A DNA stretch of 47,099 nucleotides from Candidatus Soleaferrea massiliensis AP7 (GCF_000820765.1 NZ_CCYH01000017.1:1-47099), one strand, 5' to 3'; shown: positions 1-8,578, counted from the first letter of the stretch. Notes: a model not told the origin generated them from the sequence alone. Numbers and translations are program-made.

Positions 1-3
1 CCG

Positions 4-58
4 CCAAAGGGGGAATGCCGCTTCGGTAGAGTGAGAATGGACGTCATTCCCCCTTTGG
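4..58. repeat. Hairpin with perfect 14-bp arms
   Basis: The arms CCAAAGGGGGAATG (4-17) and CATTCCCCCTTTGG (45-58) are exact reverse complements around a 27-nt loop. There is no U-tract directly after it, so a standard terminator is not clear. The window starts here, so the upstream context is unknown. Confidence 0.6.
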
Positions 59-83
59 AAACCCCCTCTGCCCGTCCGCACCA

Positions 84-237
84 TATTTAGAGCGAGGAAA
101 CACAGCGTTCGCTGGTTTCGGACGTCCGCTATATGAGCGATTATATCTATATATTCGCTCGCTCTGTATTCCGAATTCACTGGCAGAGCAATCGGAACTA
201 TGCTGTGTGATAAAGGTTTCGTTTTGTGCTCTAAATA
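84..237. other. Non-coding region bounded by a long-range inverted pair
   Basis: TATTTAGAGC (84-93) is complementary to GCTCTAAATA (228-237). AGAGCGAG (89-96) can instead pair with CTCGCTCT (158-165), so two mutually exclusive folds are possible. I see no convincing open reading frame in 1-850. The stretch 240-355 shows nothing I can assign. Whether this is a structured RNA is an open guess. Confidence 0.25.
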
Positions 238-359
238 CACAAGGTGGTTGCCCAACGTGCTTGTCTTAGAAGGTTGAGTCCCTGTAGAATTATCTGTAAG
301 ATGCTTGATCGAAGAATCGCGATATATTCGTGACCGATGAAATCTGCAAGAATCGATGT

Positions 360-625
360 CAGTTCACGAACCAGCTAAGGTATTAGGGTACCATATGCAC
401 AACTTGTAACCGGGGATGCATCCGCTGCTAGCTGTGCCCAACCACCCAGCCAAAAGCAATACGCCGCCCGCAGGCGGCCGAATCAGATAAAGGGATATCA
501 GAGGGGATTTTCAAGGGGGCCATCTGGCCCTAAGCGGCACTGTGCATGGCCCCCTTGAACGGCCTTTCTTGGTTACTTCTTTGGCCGGCAAAGAAGTAAC
601 TGCCACGATGCCAAGGTAACTTGGC
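360..625 (+). repeat. Structured dispersed repeat, copy 1
   Basis: This element recurs at 37475-37650 in the same orientation and at 42007-42275 in the opposite one. It holds four hairpins in fixed order. They are GCCGCC/GGCGGC (463-468 and 473-478), TTCAAGGGGGCCAT/ATGGCCCCCTTGAA (510-523 and 546-559), GTTACTTCTTTG/CAAAGAAGTAAC around GCCGG (572-600), and GCCAAG/CTTGGC (610-625). Copies 1 and 3 also share the 5' part, including CCCAACCACCCAGCCAAAAG. No transposase gene is attached. It could be a non-autonomous mobile repeat or a family of structured RNAs. All copies lie between genes. Confidence 0.75.
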
Positions 626-770
626 AAATAAAAAGAAGCCGCTTAGGAGCAGCGGAGCAACAATCGCTATGCCAAGGCAATTTGGCAGACAATATGCAGC
701 TGCTGTATCAAAGCGGTTTGAAGACCGCCAGTCCCTTCATACACAAAAAAGAGTATAAACCGCCCCTTTA

Positions 771-824
771 AATAAGCTAAGTCATCCCGTCAATCCCATT
801 TGACGGGATGACTTAGCTTATTTT
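771..824 (+). terminator. Strong hairpin terminator upstream of the first gene
   Basis: Two perfect 23-bp arms (771-793 and 800-822) enclose a 6-nt loop and run into TTTT (821-824). The T-run is also the first part of the operator of the next gene, so terminator and operator abut. It insulates the gene at 895 from upstream transcription. Confidence 0.7.
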
Positions 825-856
825 GTGACCGTGCTGTGACCGGATATTTTTATAAT
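821..856 (+). promoter_or_regulatory. Direct-repeat operator and promoter, copy 1
   Basis: TTTTGTGACCG is followed by a second GTGAC exactly 11 bp downstream (825 and 836) and, after 10 bp, by TATAAT (851-856). The same 36-bp layout stands at 1443 and 5489. Half-sites one helical turn apart that cover the -35 position are typical of activators of the OmpR/PhoB class. The actual regulator is not known. Confidence 0.75.
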
Positions 857-894
857 CAATATGCAGGAAATATGCAAATAGAAGGGGGATCAGT

Positions 895-1371
895 ATGAAT
901 GGCACATCTCTGATCACCGCAAGGTCCAACATGGTTGTGGTAACCGTGTCCTCCTATGAAAACAAACGGCTGCGGGGAGAAATTTACAGCGAGCATTATC
1001 AGAAAACCGCGCAGGTGAACGACAGCCTGGAGCTGTTGTTTGCAATGGAGCAGCTGATGGATTCGCTGTCTTTTCCTAAAATTCATATGGAGCCAAGGAC
1101 ATTCAATCCCAAAAAAGGGCCCTGCAGCGGGCCGAAAAAGGAAGCGGCAATTATGATGCAGACCAAAGATGAGAAGGGCGAGGGGCAGCGCAAAGCGACC
1201 TTTGTCATCCATGTCCAGTTCCGGCGCAACGCCTCCTGGCAGGGTGAAATCCGCTGGGTGGATGAGGGGAAAACCCAGATATTCCGCAGCACGCTTGAAA
1301 TGATCAAGCTGATTGACGATGCTCTTGAAAGCACGGACGATGCGGACAGAATCACGTGGGAGCTGGAATAG
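895..1371 (+). CDS. Conserved hypothetical protein, 158 aa
   Basis: I do not recognise a named family. The protein is soluble, with no signal peptide or membrane segment. A mixed-charge N-terminal half is followed by a cluster of Pro, Lys and Gly (about residues 62-84), and the C-terminal half has the look of a small beta-sheet domain with SWQGEIRWVDEGK and then a predicted helix (FRSTLEMIKLIDDAL, about residues 140-150). The start follows AAGGGGGAT at good spacing. It is transcribed alone from a promoter identical in layout to those of the vWA protein gene and the signal-peptidase operon, so it probably belongs to the same regulon and may act in regulating or assembling the surface structure. 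That role is inferred from regulation only. Confidence 0.7.
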   Translation: MNGTSLITARSNMVVVTVSSYENKRLRGEIYSEHYQKTAQVNDSLELLFAMEQLMDSLSFPKIHMEPRTFNPKKGPCSGPKKEAAIMMQTKDEKGEGQRKATFVIHVQFRRNASWQGEIRWVDEGKTQIFRSTLEMIKLIDDALESTDDADRITWELE

Positions 1372-1442
1372 GAAATACACAAAACGCGCATGGTTTCATG
1401 CGCGCGGTAAATACAGGTGAATATTCTTCTGATAAGATCTCA

Positions 1443-1478
1443 TTTTGTGACCGAGGCGTGACAGGATGGGATTATAAT
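1443..1478 (+). promoter_or_regulatory. Direct-repeat operator and promoter, copy 2
   Basis: TTTTGTGACCG, the second GTGAC 11 bp downstream (1447 and 1458) and TATAAT (1473-1478) keep exactly the spacing of copy 1. It lies 67 bp before the start of the large vWA-protein gene. Confidence 0.75.
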
Positions 1479-1544
1479 GGTTTCAGATGAGAGAGTATTT
1501 ACTTTTCATATAGATATTAAGATTGGAAAATGGGGGCGTTCTGA

Positions 1545-4500
1545 ATGAAAAAATTGATAAAGCGCCGGTTCAAGGCGGTCGTGTCCTTTATGATGGCATG
1601 CACAGTTTTGTGTTCGGCGGCTACGGAGGTCCTGGGCGTTCAGGCGCAGCTGCCGGCGCCGGTTCCCGCTGCATCGGCGGATATCTGGAAGCCGGACGAT
1701 ATTGTCTACCCGGAGGGCATCACGCTGCACAAAGAGGTGACGGGCTCCACCGGAAGCCGCAAGGAGGGCAATCTTGCCTTTGATTTAAAGCTGGGCATGA
1801 AGGCGGAACAGAATCCCATCGTTGCCCCCAGCGACATCGTGCTGGTACTGGACCGTTCGGGCAGTATGGATACCGATTTGAAGACCGATCTGACTGCGGA
1901 CGAAACGCCCGATACAAGTAAAACCTATTATGTCACCAATAGAAGCGGAACTTCCTATGAAGTAACGTATAGCGGCGGGTATTGGCAGTATAGAGTGAAT
2001 CGGACCACCTATTATGTTGCGCATGAGACAGATCCTTTGAAGATCAATACGGGAAGCGGAACGCAGAGCTATCCGTACCGCTATCAGTTCTATACCAAGG
2101 AATCCAGAATGGATGCGCTCAAGACCGCTGCAAAAGATTTTATTGACAGGGTGGCAAATGAGGCGGAGCGTTACGGTGTGAATCATAGGATTGATCTTAT
2201 TTCTTATTCATCAGATATGGTGGATAATTACAATAGGGTGCAAAGCAGCGTGCTGAAAAAGCATACCAACAGTTTATTTGAATCTGCCGCGCAGAAAAAG
2301 CAGGTCTTGAAAAATGAGATTGATTCGTTGAAAGCATCTGGAGGAACCTATACCAACGCGGGACTTGCACAGGCAATCGATGATTTCAACAATTCGGCCA
2401 ACCAGACGAATGAAGAGAACCGCAAGCGGGTTGTCGTGCTGTTCACCGACGGCGCGCCGACAGGAAACAACTCCGGCACCAGCGACGGTTCGGACTGGAA
2501 CACCAATGTTGCCAGCAGTGCGACAGATGCATCGAAAGTTTTGAAGGCGGAAAAAGGCAGTGACCAGACCTATCAAAAACAGACCCAGTTCAAGGTCTTT
2601 AATGGAACGCCGAACAGCGATGCATTCAACAACAATGTGTCGGCCAAGGGCTGCGGCGCATCCATCTATGTGGTCGGCGTACTGGATGATGAGCTTATAA
2701 AAACATATACCGACAAGAATGGTGTTGACAGAGTTAACAATTTTATGGAGGGCATCGCTTCCTCACCCTATGAGAACTTTTATGAAAACTGCCAAAACGT
2801 TGAGCAGCTCAACAATATGTTCCATGGCATCATAGCGAGCAGTGTCACCATTAATTTGAACAATTCAACGGTACGCGAATACATCGATCCGAAATTTGAA
2901 CTGACCGCCGCAAGCATGGAAGCACTGAAGAAGCAGGGCGCGGTCGTCAGTCAGGATAAAAAAGGCCAGTATGTGGAGTGGACGCTGAAGATTGTCGAAC
3001 CCGGCAAGCAGTATTGGTTTGAGGGCGTGCAGATCAAGCCGAAGGATGAAACCTCAGGAAACTACCTGCCCACCAACATCGACGGGGACACCTCCTTTCA
3101 GACGCAGGATAAGCGCAACCAGTGGCCGTTCCCGCTTCCCCATGTCAACGTTCCGGCGGACCCGGCAAGCAACCCGCTGAAAACAGATAAAATTTCAGTC
3201 GTGCACGGCGACGATCCTCAGAACCCGGACCGTATGTACGACGTCATCATGAAGGCGTGGGGCGACAAGCCGCTCGCAAAGGATTTCGACTTTACGCTGG
3301 TGCTTGACAAATCCGGAAGCATGGGCAGAAACCGGGCCCGCGTTGAAGTCGCGACGAGCCGCGATGAGCTGCAGTACCTCAACAAGGCGGCGAATAACTA
3401 CGACATCTGCCAGTATGCCTGGAAGGACGGCAGCAGATATTATCCGGTGCGATATAATAACGGACAATGGCAGTATGCACAGTACAATTCCTTTACGAAT
3501 GCAACCGGAGCCGTATCCGTCAGCGCGTCGAGATGGTACTCTTTCGATGTCTCAAAGATTACAAAGAGCAAGCCGCTCTACGGTTATAAATGGGCGCTTT
3601 TACAGAAATCGATCGGCATGTTCCTGGATCAGCTGGCCGACCAGGTGGCCCTTTCCCAAAACGGCAATGTCAGTACGCATGCCATGCTGTCCGCACAGGT
3701 CAACATCATGGATTTTGCCGGAGATAATGCGGGTTCGGTCAATTACGTCACGAATGGCTATGAAAATGTCAATACAAGTACGCTGGATTCGATCAAGAAC
3801 AAGCTGTTCAGCGAACGGACCAACAACGGAAACACGCCGACTGACGAGGGGATGAAGGCAGCTTATAACGCGTTAAGGCAGGGAAATGTCGCTGGAAACG
3901 GACATCAGAAGGTGGTCATCCTCTTTACAGACGGCGTGCCGGGACCGAACGCGACGTCCTATTCACAGGTTACCGCCCGCAATGCGCTGAATTATGCAGA
4001 GCAGATCCGCGCGATTCCCGACACGTCGATGTATGCTGTGGGACTGTTTGGCGATCTCCAAGACGACGCCAAAGTGACAGCGAACGTTTTGAATGAGACA
4101 AAGCCGAATGGCTGGCAGGGCGAGTGGCTCACCTCCCGAGACACCGTGGACCTTGAAGAAGATTTTTTAATCCCGATGGTTGGGGGAGAGCAGAACAAGG
4201 ACCAGTATCTGCGTGTTACATCGTCGCATACGATGGAATCCATCCTCATCGACCTTGCCCATAAGTTTTCGCAGTATACCCTGCGCGACTATATCGATCC
4301 CCGGTTTTATCCGGTCGACAGGAACGGAAACAGGCTTGCGGTCGGCGCGGTCATCGAAACCGGCGTGGTTGCGAAGGGTTCCACCCTGCCGGCGGGAACG
4401 AAGGTGATCGCCACCCTGAAGCTTGACAGCAACGGCTATTATTTTGAATGGACAGGTCAGGAGCTTCCGTCTCCGACAAGCAACCCGAATGATTTCTGGA

Positions 4501-5441
4501 CGCAGACCATCACGCTCAAAGCAAAGGAGACCTTTATCGGCGGCAATGATATCCCGACCAACATCGGCGGTATCTCCGGCGTATATACGGACCCGAAGAA
4601 TCCGATGGCCGACGTCCCATTCCCGGAACCGACGGTAAACGTGCCGGTCCGGTTCGAGGTGGGCCGCACCGAAACCACAATCTTCCTTGGAGAATCCGTT
4701 CCGGCAAACCTGCCGAAGCAGTTCATGTTCGATTCGAGCAAGGTTTCCTTCCAGGGCGACGTGTTTATCAATCCAACCGATACCGGCGAATTCCGGTACG
4801 AATGGATCAGGGGCGCCGATACCAACATCGGATCCGCAGAGCAGTTCCCGGATGGGGAACAGCCGCAGTCGGATATCATCTATACGCTCGCGGTGACCTT
4901 TGTGCCGAAGCATGACGACAGCATCACCTCCGCGGGGCTGGAGGTGGAGGATGTCCGCCAGGTCGGCCTGTATACCGTCCATGTCGTCAGCGGTTCGGTC
5001 AAGATCAACAAGCAGATCAACCTGAACGACGTCAACCTCAGCAACGGAGATCCGATCTTCGTGTTCTGCCTGCAGAAACTCAATGAAAATGGTGACGTGG
5101 TGGAGACCAAGTACGATTATGTCCGCTTCGACGATGAAGCGGTGAATCAGCGGCGGACCGATACCCTTTCGGTCGAGTGGCGGAATCTTTCTAAGGGCAC
5201 ATATCGTGTAGTTGAACAGAAGGCCTTGCGTTATGATTTTGACCGGTTTGGACCGGTGACCTCCAACGGCACAGCCGACGCGACCAGGGAATCTGTAACA
5301 TTCCAGATCGGTTTATCCAATTCGGAAAGGACGGTTCTGCCGAATGGAGAGGGAACGTTTATCAATAAAAAGACGCTCGACGATTATTTCACGGACACAG
5401 ATATCGTGAATAATCAGTTCGAAATCGTCACGTTGTCCTAG
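1545..5441 (+). CDS. Large secreted protein with two vWA domains
   Basis: The 1298-aa product has a Sec signal peptide (basic start, hydrophobic core about residues 11-30). The first vWA domain has the metal-site motif DRSGS at 103-107, a TYTNAG segment and FTDGAPTG. The second has DKSGS at 588-592, TPTDEG and FTDGVPGP. In both domains an extra Tyr/Trp-rich segment is inserted soon after the first metal motif. The last 300 residues look like Cna-B/SpaA-type beta-sandwich modules (SVKINKQINL, GTYRVVEQ). This is the plan of pilus-tip or adhesin proteins. The C-terminus ends in EIVTLS without LPXTG, membrane helix or basic tail, so anchoring must be indirect or the protein is released. A GGGGG-type ribosome binding site precedes the ATG. 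It is followed by the separately promoted SipW/TasA-like operon. Confidence 0.85.
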   Translation: MKKLIKRRFKAVVSFMMACTVLCSAATEVLGVQAQLPAPVPAASADIWKPDDIVYPEGITLHKEVTGSTGSRKEGNLAFDLKLGMKAEQNPIVAPSDIVLVLDRSGSMDTDLKTDLTADETPDTSKTYYVTNRSGTSYEVTYSGGYWQYRVNRTTYYVAHETDPLKINTGSGTQSYPYRYQFYTKESRMDALKTAAKDFIDRVANEAERYGVNHRIDLISYSSDMVDNYNRVQSSVLKKHTNSLFESAAQKKQVLKNEIDSLKASGGTYTNAGLAQAIDDFNNSANQTNEENRKRVVVLFTDGAPTGNNSGTSDGSDWNTNVASSATDASKVLKAEKGSDQTYQKQTQFKVFNGTPNSDAFNNNVSAKGCGASIYVVGVLDDELIKTYTDKNGVDRVNNFMEGIASSPYENFYENCQNVEQLNNMFHGIIASSVTINLNNSTVREYIDPKFELTAASMEALKKQGAVVSQDKKGQYVEWTLKIVEPGKQYWFEGVQIKPKDETSGNYLPTNIDGDTSFQTQDKRNQWPFPLPHVNVPADPASNPLKTDKISVVHGDDPQNPDRMYDVIMKAWGDKPLAKDFDFTLVLDKSGSMGRNRARVEVATSRDELQYLNKAANNYDICQYAWKDGSRYYPVRYNNGQWQYAQYNSFTNATGAVSVSASRWYSFDVSKITKSKPLYGYKWALLQKSIGMFLDQLADQVALSQNGNVSTHAMLSAQVNIMDFAGDNAGSVNYVTNGYENVNTSTLDSIKNKLFSERTNNGNTPTDEGMKAAYNALRQGNVAGNGHQKVVILFTDGVPGPNATSYSQVTARNALNYAEQIRAIPDTSMYAVGLFGDLQDDAKVTANVLNETKPNGWQGEWLTSRDTVDLEEDFLIPMVGGEQNKDQYLRVTSSHTMESILIDLAHKFSQYTLRDYIDPRFYPVDRNGNRLAVGAVIETGVVAKGSTLPAGTKVIATLKLDSNGYYFEWTGQELPSPTSNPNDFWTQTITLKAKETFIGGNDIPTNIGGISGVYTDPKNPMADVPFPEPTVNVPVRFEVGRTETTIFLGESVPANLPKQFMFDSSKVSFQGDVFINPTDTGEFRYEWIRGADTNIGSAEQFPDGEQPQSDIIYTLAVTFVPKHDDSITSAGLEVEDVRQVGLYTVHVVSGSVKINKQINLNDVNLSNGDPIFVFCLQKLNENGDVVETKYDYVRFDDEAVNQRRTDTLSVEWRNLSKGTYRVVEQKALRYDFDRFGPVTSNGTADATRESVTFQIGLSNSERTVLPNGEGTFINKKTLDDYFTDTDIVNNQFEIVTLS

Positions 5442-5488
5442 TCTCGCCGGTCTCGATAAAATATTTTAGAAATTTCGAATTTACGCGG

Positions 5489-5524
5489 TTTTGTGACCGG
5501 GATGTGACTCCGATGTTTTATACT
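5489..5524 (+). promoter_or_regulatory. Direct-repeat operator and promoter, copy 3
   Basis: TTTTGTGACCG, the second GTGAC 11 bp on (5493 and 5504) and TATACT (5519-5524) match the other two copies in spacing to the base. It drives the signal-peptidase/TasA-like operon. No clear terminator separates it from the vWA gene, so some read-through is possible. Confidence 0.75.
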
Positions 5525-5570
5525 ATAGTCATACCGAGAGACAAAAGTCGGAAACAAAGGAGGCATGCGG

Positions 5571-6113
5571 TTGCTTAAGAAGATATGTAATACACTGGTG
5601 GTTATCATCCTGATTTTCCTGGTAATCGTTGCGGGAGCATTGCTCGGGCCAAAGCTTTTCGGATATGAAAGCTACGCGGTACTCAGTGGAAGCATGGAGC
5701 CGACCTTTCATGTTGGAAGCACGGTTTTGGTAAAAGATGTTCCGATCGACCAGGTTCAAGAAGGTGACCCAATCACATTTCGTGTAGGATCGGATGGCAC
5801 CATTGTCACGCATCGGGTTGTGGAGATCGACAAAGAAAACAAGGCCTTCACCACAAAGGGCGATGCCAATGACGCAAACGATCTCGATGCGGTTCCGTTC
5901 AGCCAGTATATCGGCAAGGCGGAAAACAGCATTCCTTTGGTCGGCTTTGTTTCGATCTATGTCCAAACACTGCCCGGCATTCTGGCGATTGCCGCCATCG
6001 TACTCATTTTATTAATCCTGTCTTTCCTGCCGGATTTTCTGGGCAAGGGAAAACAAGAGCATAAAGAAGATAACGAAGAGATAAAACATGCACAAGAAGA
6101 ATTGGAGGAGTAA
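5571..6113 (+). CDS. sipW: Type I signal peptidase, SipW (ER) type
   Basis: This membrane peptidase cleaves signal peptides of exported proteins on the outer face of the membrane. Ser41 in SGSMEPTF is the nucleophile. His81 in VTHRVVEI replaces the Lys of ordinary bacterial enzymes, which defines the SipW/ER-type subfamily. A GDAN motif follows. There is an N-terminal membrane segment (about residues 8-27) and a C-terminal one (about 130-150), then a charged tail. I prefer the TTG start because AAAGGAGG (5556-5563) is 7 nt from it but only 1 nt from the in-frame ATG at 5565. It is the first gene of an operon with two TasA-like proteins, its expected substrates, by analogy with Bacillus sipW-tasA. 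Confidence 0.9.
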   Translation: MLKKICNTLVVIILIFLVIVAGALLGPKLFGYESYAVLSGSMEPTFHVGSTVLVKDVPIDQVQEGDPITFRVGSDGTIVTHRVVEIDKENKAFTTKGDANDANDLDAVPFSQYIGKAENSIPLVGFVSIYVQTLPGILAIAAIVLILLILSFLPDFLGKGKQEHKEDNEEIKHAQEELEE

Positions 6114-6116
6114 CTC

Positions 6117-6926
6117 ATGACTAGAAAAAGAAAGATTATCACCGGCGTAGTTTCCCTTGCACTCGTAGCAGCGGTTGGCGTGGGCGCAACACTGGCATTC
6201 ATGATGGACCACGCGGAGAAGGTCAACCAGTTTAAAATCGGTACCGTGGATATCGACATCCCGGAGCCTGACTTCCCGGTCGACAAGGTTGTTCCGATCA
6301 CACCGGATGAAATCGTCGCGAAGAACCCGCATGTCACCAACGTCAGCACCAGCAACGACGCGTATGTCAGAATGCAGGTAGCCATTCCAACCATTGAAAT
6401 CACCAACGAAAAGGGCGAAAAAGAGACCATCGAGATGTTCCAGTTCGGAACCGTAGCGGATGAGTATCTCGTTAAGAATGCGGACGGCAGCCAGACCGGC
6501 AGCATCAAGGATACCGCTTACACCATCGAGCGCGTGACCATTCCGGATCCGGACGGCAAAGAAGGCGACACCATCACCTTTGAGAAAAAGGTCCTGAAAC
6601 CGGACGTTTTCAACGCCGGCGCATACAATACGGCCCAGTGGCTGAAATCCGACAGCTTCACAACAGACGATAACGGAAACCATGTTTACACCTTCTACTA
6701 TGTCGGCCCGACAGAAGGCAAGCTTGCAATCAGCGCGGCAACCGAACGTCTTTTTGACGCGGTCCAGCTTGACATCCGTGTCAAGGAAGCGAATGTGCAG
6801 CAGGGTGCAAACGTGATCGTCACCTCCGACGCAATCCAGACCCAGGGCTACGACATTCCGGCATTTGGAGAAGGCACCTCTTACATCTGCGTCGCGCAGG
6901 CAGCGTTCGCAGCAGTCGAGAAATAA
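6117..6926 (+). CDS. TasA/camelysin-like secreted matrix protein 1
   Basis: The 269-aa protein starts with a short signal peptide of the SipW-dependent kind, a hydrophobic stretch ending in GVGATLAFMMDHAEK, followed by FKIGTVDIDIPEPD. This matches the N-terminal pattern of TasA and CalY, which form extracellular fibres in Bacillus biofilms. The rest looks like an all-beta domain with a conserved NDAYVRMQV segment. The start lies 3 nt after the signal-peptidase stop, behind GGAGGAG, so the two genes are translationally close. The fibre-forming role is inferred from family and operon. Confidence 0.85.
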   Translation: MTRKRKIITGVVSLALVAAVGVGATLAFMMDHAEKVNQFKIGTVDIDIPEPDFPVDKVVPITPDEIVAKNPHVTNVSTSNDAYVRMQVAIPTIEITNEKGEKETIEMFQFGTVADEYLVKNADGSQTGSIKDTAYTIERVTIPDPDGKEGDTITFEKKVLKPDVFNAGAYNTAQWLKSDSFTTDDNGNHVYTFYYVGPTEGKLAISAATERLFDAVQLDIRVKEANVQQGANVIVTSDAIQTQGYDIPAFGEGTSYICVAQAAFAAVEK

Positions 6927-6985
6927 TCACCGAACAAACATTCTGCTTGAGATAAAATCTATTGTGAAGAAAAGGAGCCGTTAAT

Positions 6986-7585
6986 ATGAGCAAAAAGATG
7001 TCATTGAAGAAAATTACGCTGATTGTTTCAGCTGTGGCGCTTGTCGCAATTATCGCGGTCGGCGGAACCCTCGCATGGTTCACCGATTCCAAGGATGTTG
7101 TCAACACCGTTACATACGGCGACGTTAAAATTGACCTGCAGGAACCCAATTATGATCCTGAGGATGCGAAGAACATCACCCCGGGTGAAGAGATCACCAA
7201 GGACCCGACCATCACCAATACCGGTGTCAACGACGCATATTTCCGTGCGAAGCTCGTCATCGGCGGCGATTTGATCGGAACCGAGACGACTGATGCAGAG
7301 GGCAACAAGCACATCATCACGGAAGAGGACATCATTGCCTGCCTGAACATCGGCAGCGACTGGACCCGCGTGGGCGATTACTTCTACTTCAATGAAGTGC
7401 GCGCCAACGGGGAAGAAGCGGTGCTGTTCACCAAGGTAACCCTCCCGAACTACTGGGATGGAAAAATTGCCGGTAAGACCCTGACCATCGAAGTGAAAGC
7501 GGAAGCAATCCAGAGTGACAACTTCACACCGAAGGCTGACGGCAGCTGGGACATCAATGAAAACCTGATCAAGCCGGCAGAATAA
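6986..7585 (+). CDS. TasA/camelysin-like secreted matrix protein 2
   Basis: This 199-aa paralogue of the preceding gene has the signal sequence GGTLAWFTDSKDVVN and then TYGDVKIDLQEPNY. The body has the ITNTGVNDAYFRAKLVI pattern also seen, in variant form, in protein 1, so the two probably share one fold. It begins behind AAAAGGAGC. Two different TasA-like subunits beside one SipW recall the TasA/TapA pair, although TapA itself is not seen. Protein 1 is about 70 residues longer, mainly through a central insertion. Confidence 0.85.
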   Translation: MSKKMSLKKITLIVSAVALVAIIAVGGTLAWFTDSKDVVNTVTYGDVKIDLQEPNYDPEDAKNITPGEEITKDPTITNTGVNDAYFRAKLVIGGDLIGTETTDAEGNKHIITEEDIIACLNIGSDWTRVGDYFYFNEVRANGEEAVLFTKVTLPNYWDGKIAGKTLTIEVKAEAIQSDNFTPKADGSWDINENLIKPAE

Positions 7586-7602
7586 GTTTTCACACAAGAA
7601 CA

Positions 7603-7640
7603 GTTTCTCAGGCATTTGAAAAAATGCCTGAGAAACCTTT
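7603..7640 (+). terminator. Hairpin between matrix protein 2 and the anchored protein
   Basis: GTTTCTCAGGCATT (7603-7616) pairs perfectly with AATGCCTGAGAAAC (7623-7636). Only CTTTC follows, so termination is probably partial. It may lower expression of the anchor gene relative to the fibre subunits. Confidence 0.5.
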
Positions 7641-7668
7641 CAAAAAGTAATGTAAAGGAAATGATGCA

Positions 7669-8520
7669 ATGAATATAAAAACAAAATATATAGCTGGAAT
7701 TGCGTCATTCTTTATGGCATGTTTGCTTGTAATGAGCTGTGTTCTTCCTGTCTCTGCACAGAACAGCTCGAATGTGAGCTATGAGGGCAGGGCGAAGAGC
7801 TTTGTGTTTCTTCCGTCGGACGATCTGTTCCAGAATTTCAAAACGGTGGTCCCGGGAGACAGGAAAGTACAGGAGATCAATCTTCAAAACGGCGGCAGGG
7901 AAACAATCAGGATGTATCTGTGTGCCCAAAAGGTTGGACGTGACCAGTTCACCACCGACCAGCAGTTTGAAATCTCAAATGAGCTGATCGATGTGATGGG
8001 CCTTAAGCTGGTCCTGACAACCGTGGACGGCAAGGAAAAGCTGATCTATTCCGGTCCGGCTTCGGGTGTTCCGTCCGGCGCGGCGGATGAGACGGGGACG
8101 ATGGAAAAGAACATCAACCTTGGGACCTATCGGCCGGGCGCGAAAGCAAAGATCACCGCGTACCTCTATATTCCTACCTGGCTGGATAACCGGTATCAGC
8201 GGGCTGTCTCGAAGATCGACTGGATTTTCTCCTGTATCATTCCCGATGAGGTGGAAATCCCGGATGAGGAGACGCCGCTTGGCCCTCCGCCCAAACCGGA
8301 AGAACCACCGCTGGACCCTCCGTTCAATCTGGAGGAGCCGCCGACTGACGATGTGTTGGTCAATCCTCCCATTATAGAAATTCTGGATGACGAGGTACCG
8401 CTGGCATCTCCGAATACGGGCGATCAGATGGGGCCATATCTGATGCTAGCCATCATTCTGGTGATTCTGGCAGCGGCTGCGATTGTATGGATGATTGTAA
8501 AACGCAGAAAAAACAAATAA
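7669..8520 (+). CDS. Cell-wall-anchored surface protein with SPNTG sorting signal
   Basis: The 283-aa protein has a signal peptide (residues 1-31), a beta-sandwich-like domain (about 35-190), a Pro/Glu-rich spacer (about 195-235) typical of wall-spanning stalks, and a sortase signal: SPNTG, a hydrophobic segment and the tail KRRKNK. SPxTG-type motifs are used by some clostridial class B sortases. No sortase gene lies in this window. As last gene of the SipW/TasA-like operon it is a good candidate for tethering the fibre to the wall, a role that Bacillus gives to TapA. That function is inferred. Confidence 0.8.
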   Translation: MNIKTKYIAGIASFFMACLLVMSCVLPVSAQNSSNVSYEGRAKSFVFLPSDDLFQNFKTVVPGDRKVQEINLQNGGRETIRMYLCAQKVGRDQFTTDQQFEISNELIDVMGLKLVLTTVDGKEKLIYSGPASGVPSGAADETGTMEKNINLGTYRPGAKAKITAYLYIPTWLDNRYQRAVSKIDWIFSCIIPDEVEIPDEETPLGPPPKPEEPPLDPPFNLEEPPTDDVLVNPPIIEILDDEVPLASPNTGDQMGPYLMLAIILVILAAAAIVWMIVKRRKNK

Positions 8521-8526
8521 ATCGAT

Positions 8527-8578
8527 AAAAACGGAGAACAATGACCGCAGGCGGTCGTGTTGTTTTCCGTTTTCTTAT
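8527..8578 (+). terminator. Terminator of the matrix operon
   Basis: A long imperfect hairpin (AAAACGGAGAACAATGACCGC against GCGGTCGTGTTGTTTTCCG) ends in TTTTCTTATTT. It closes the operon directly after the anchored-protein gene. Confidence 0.7.
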
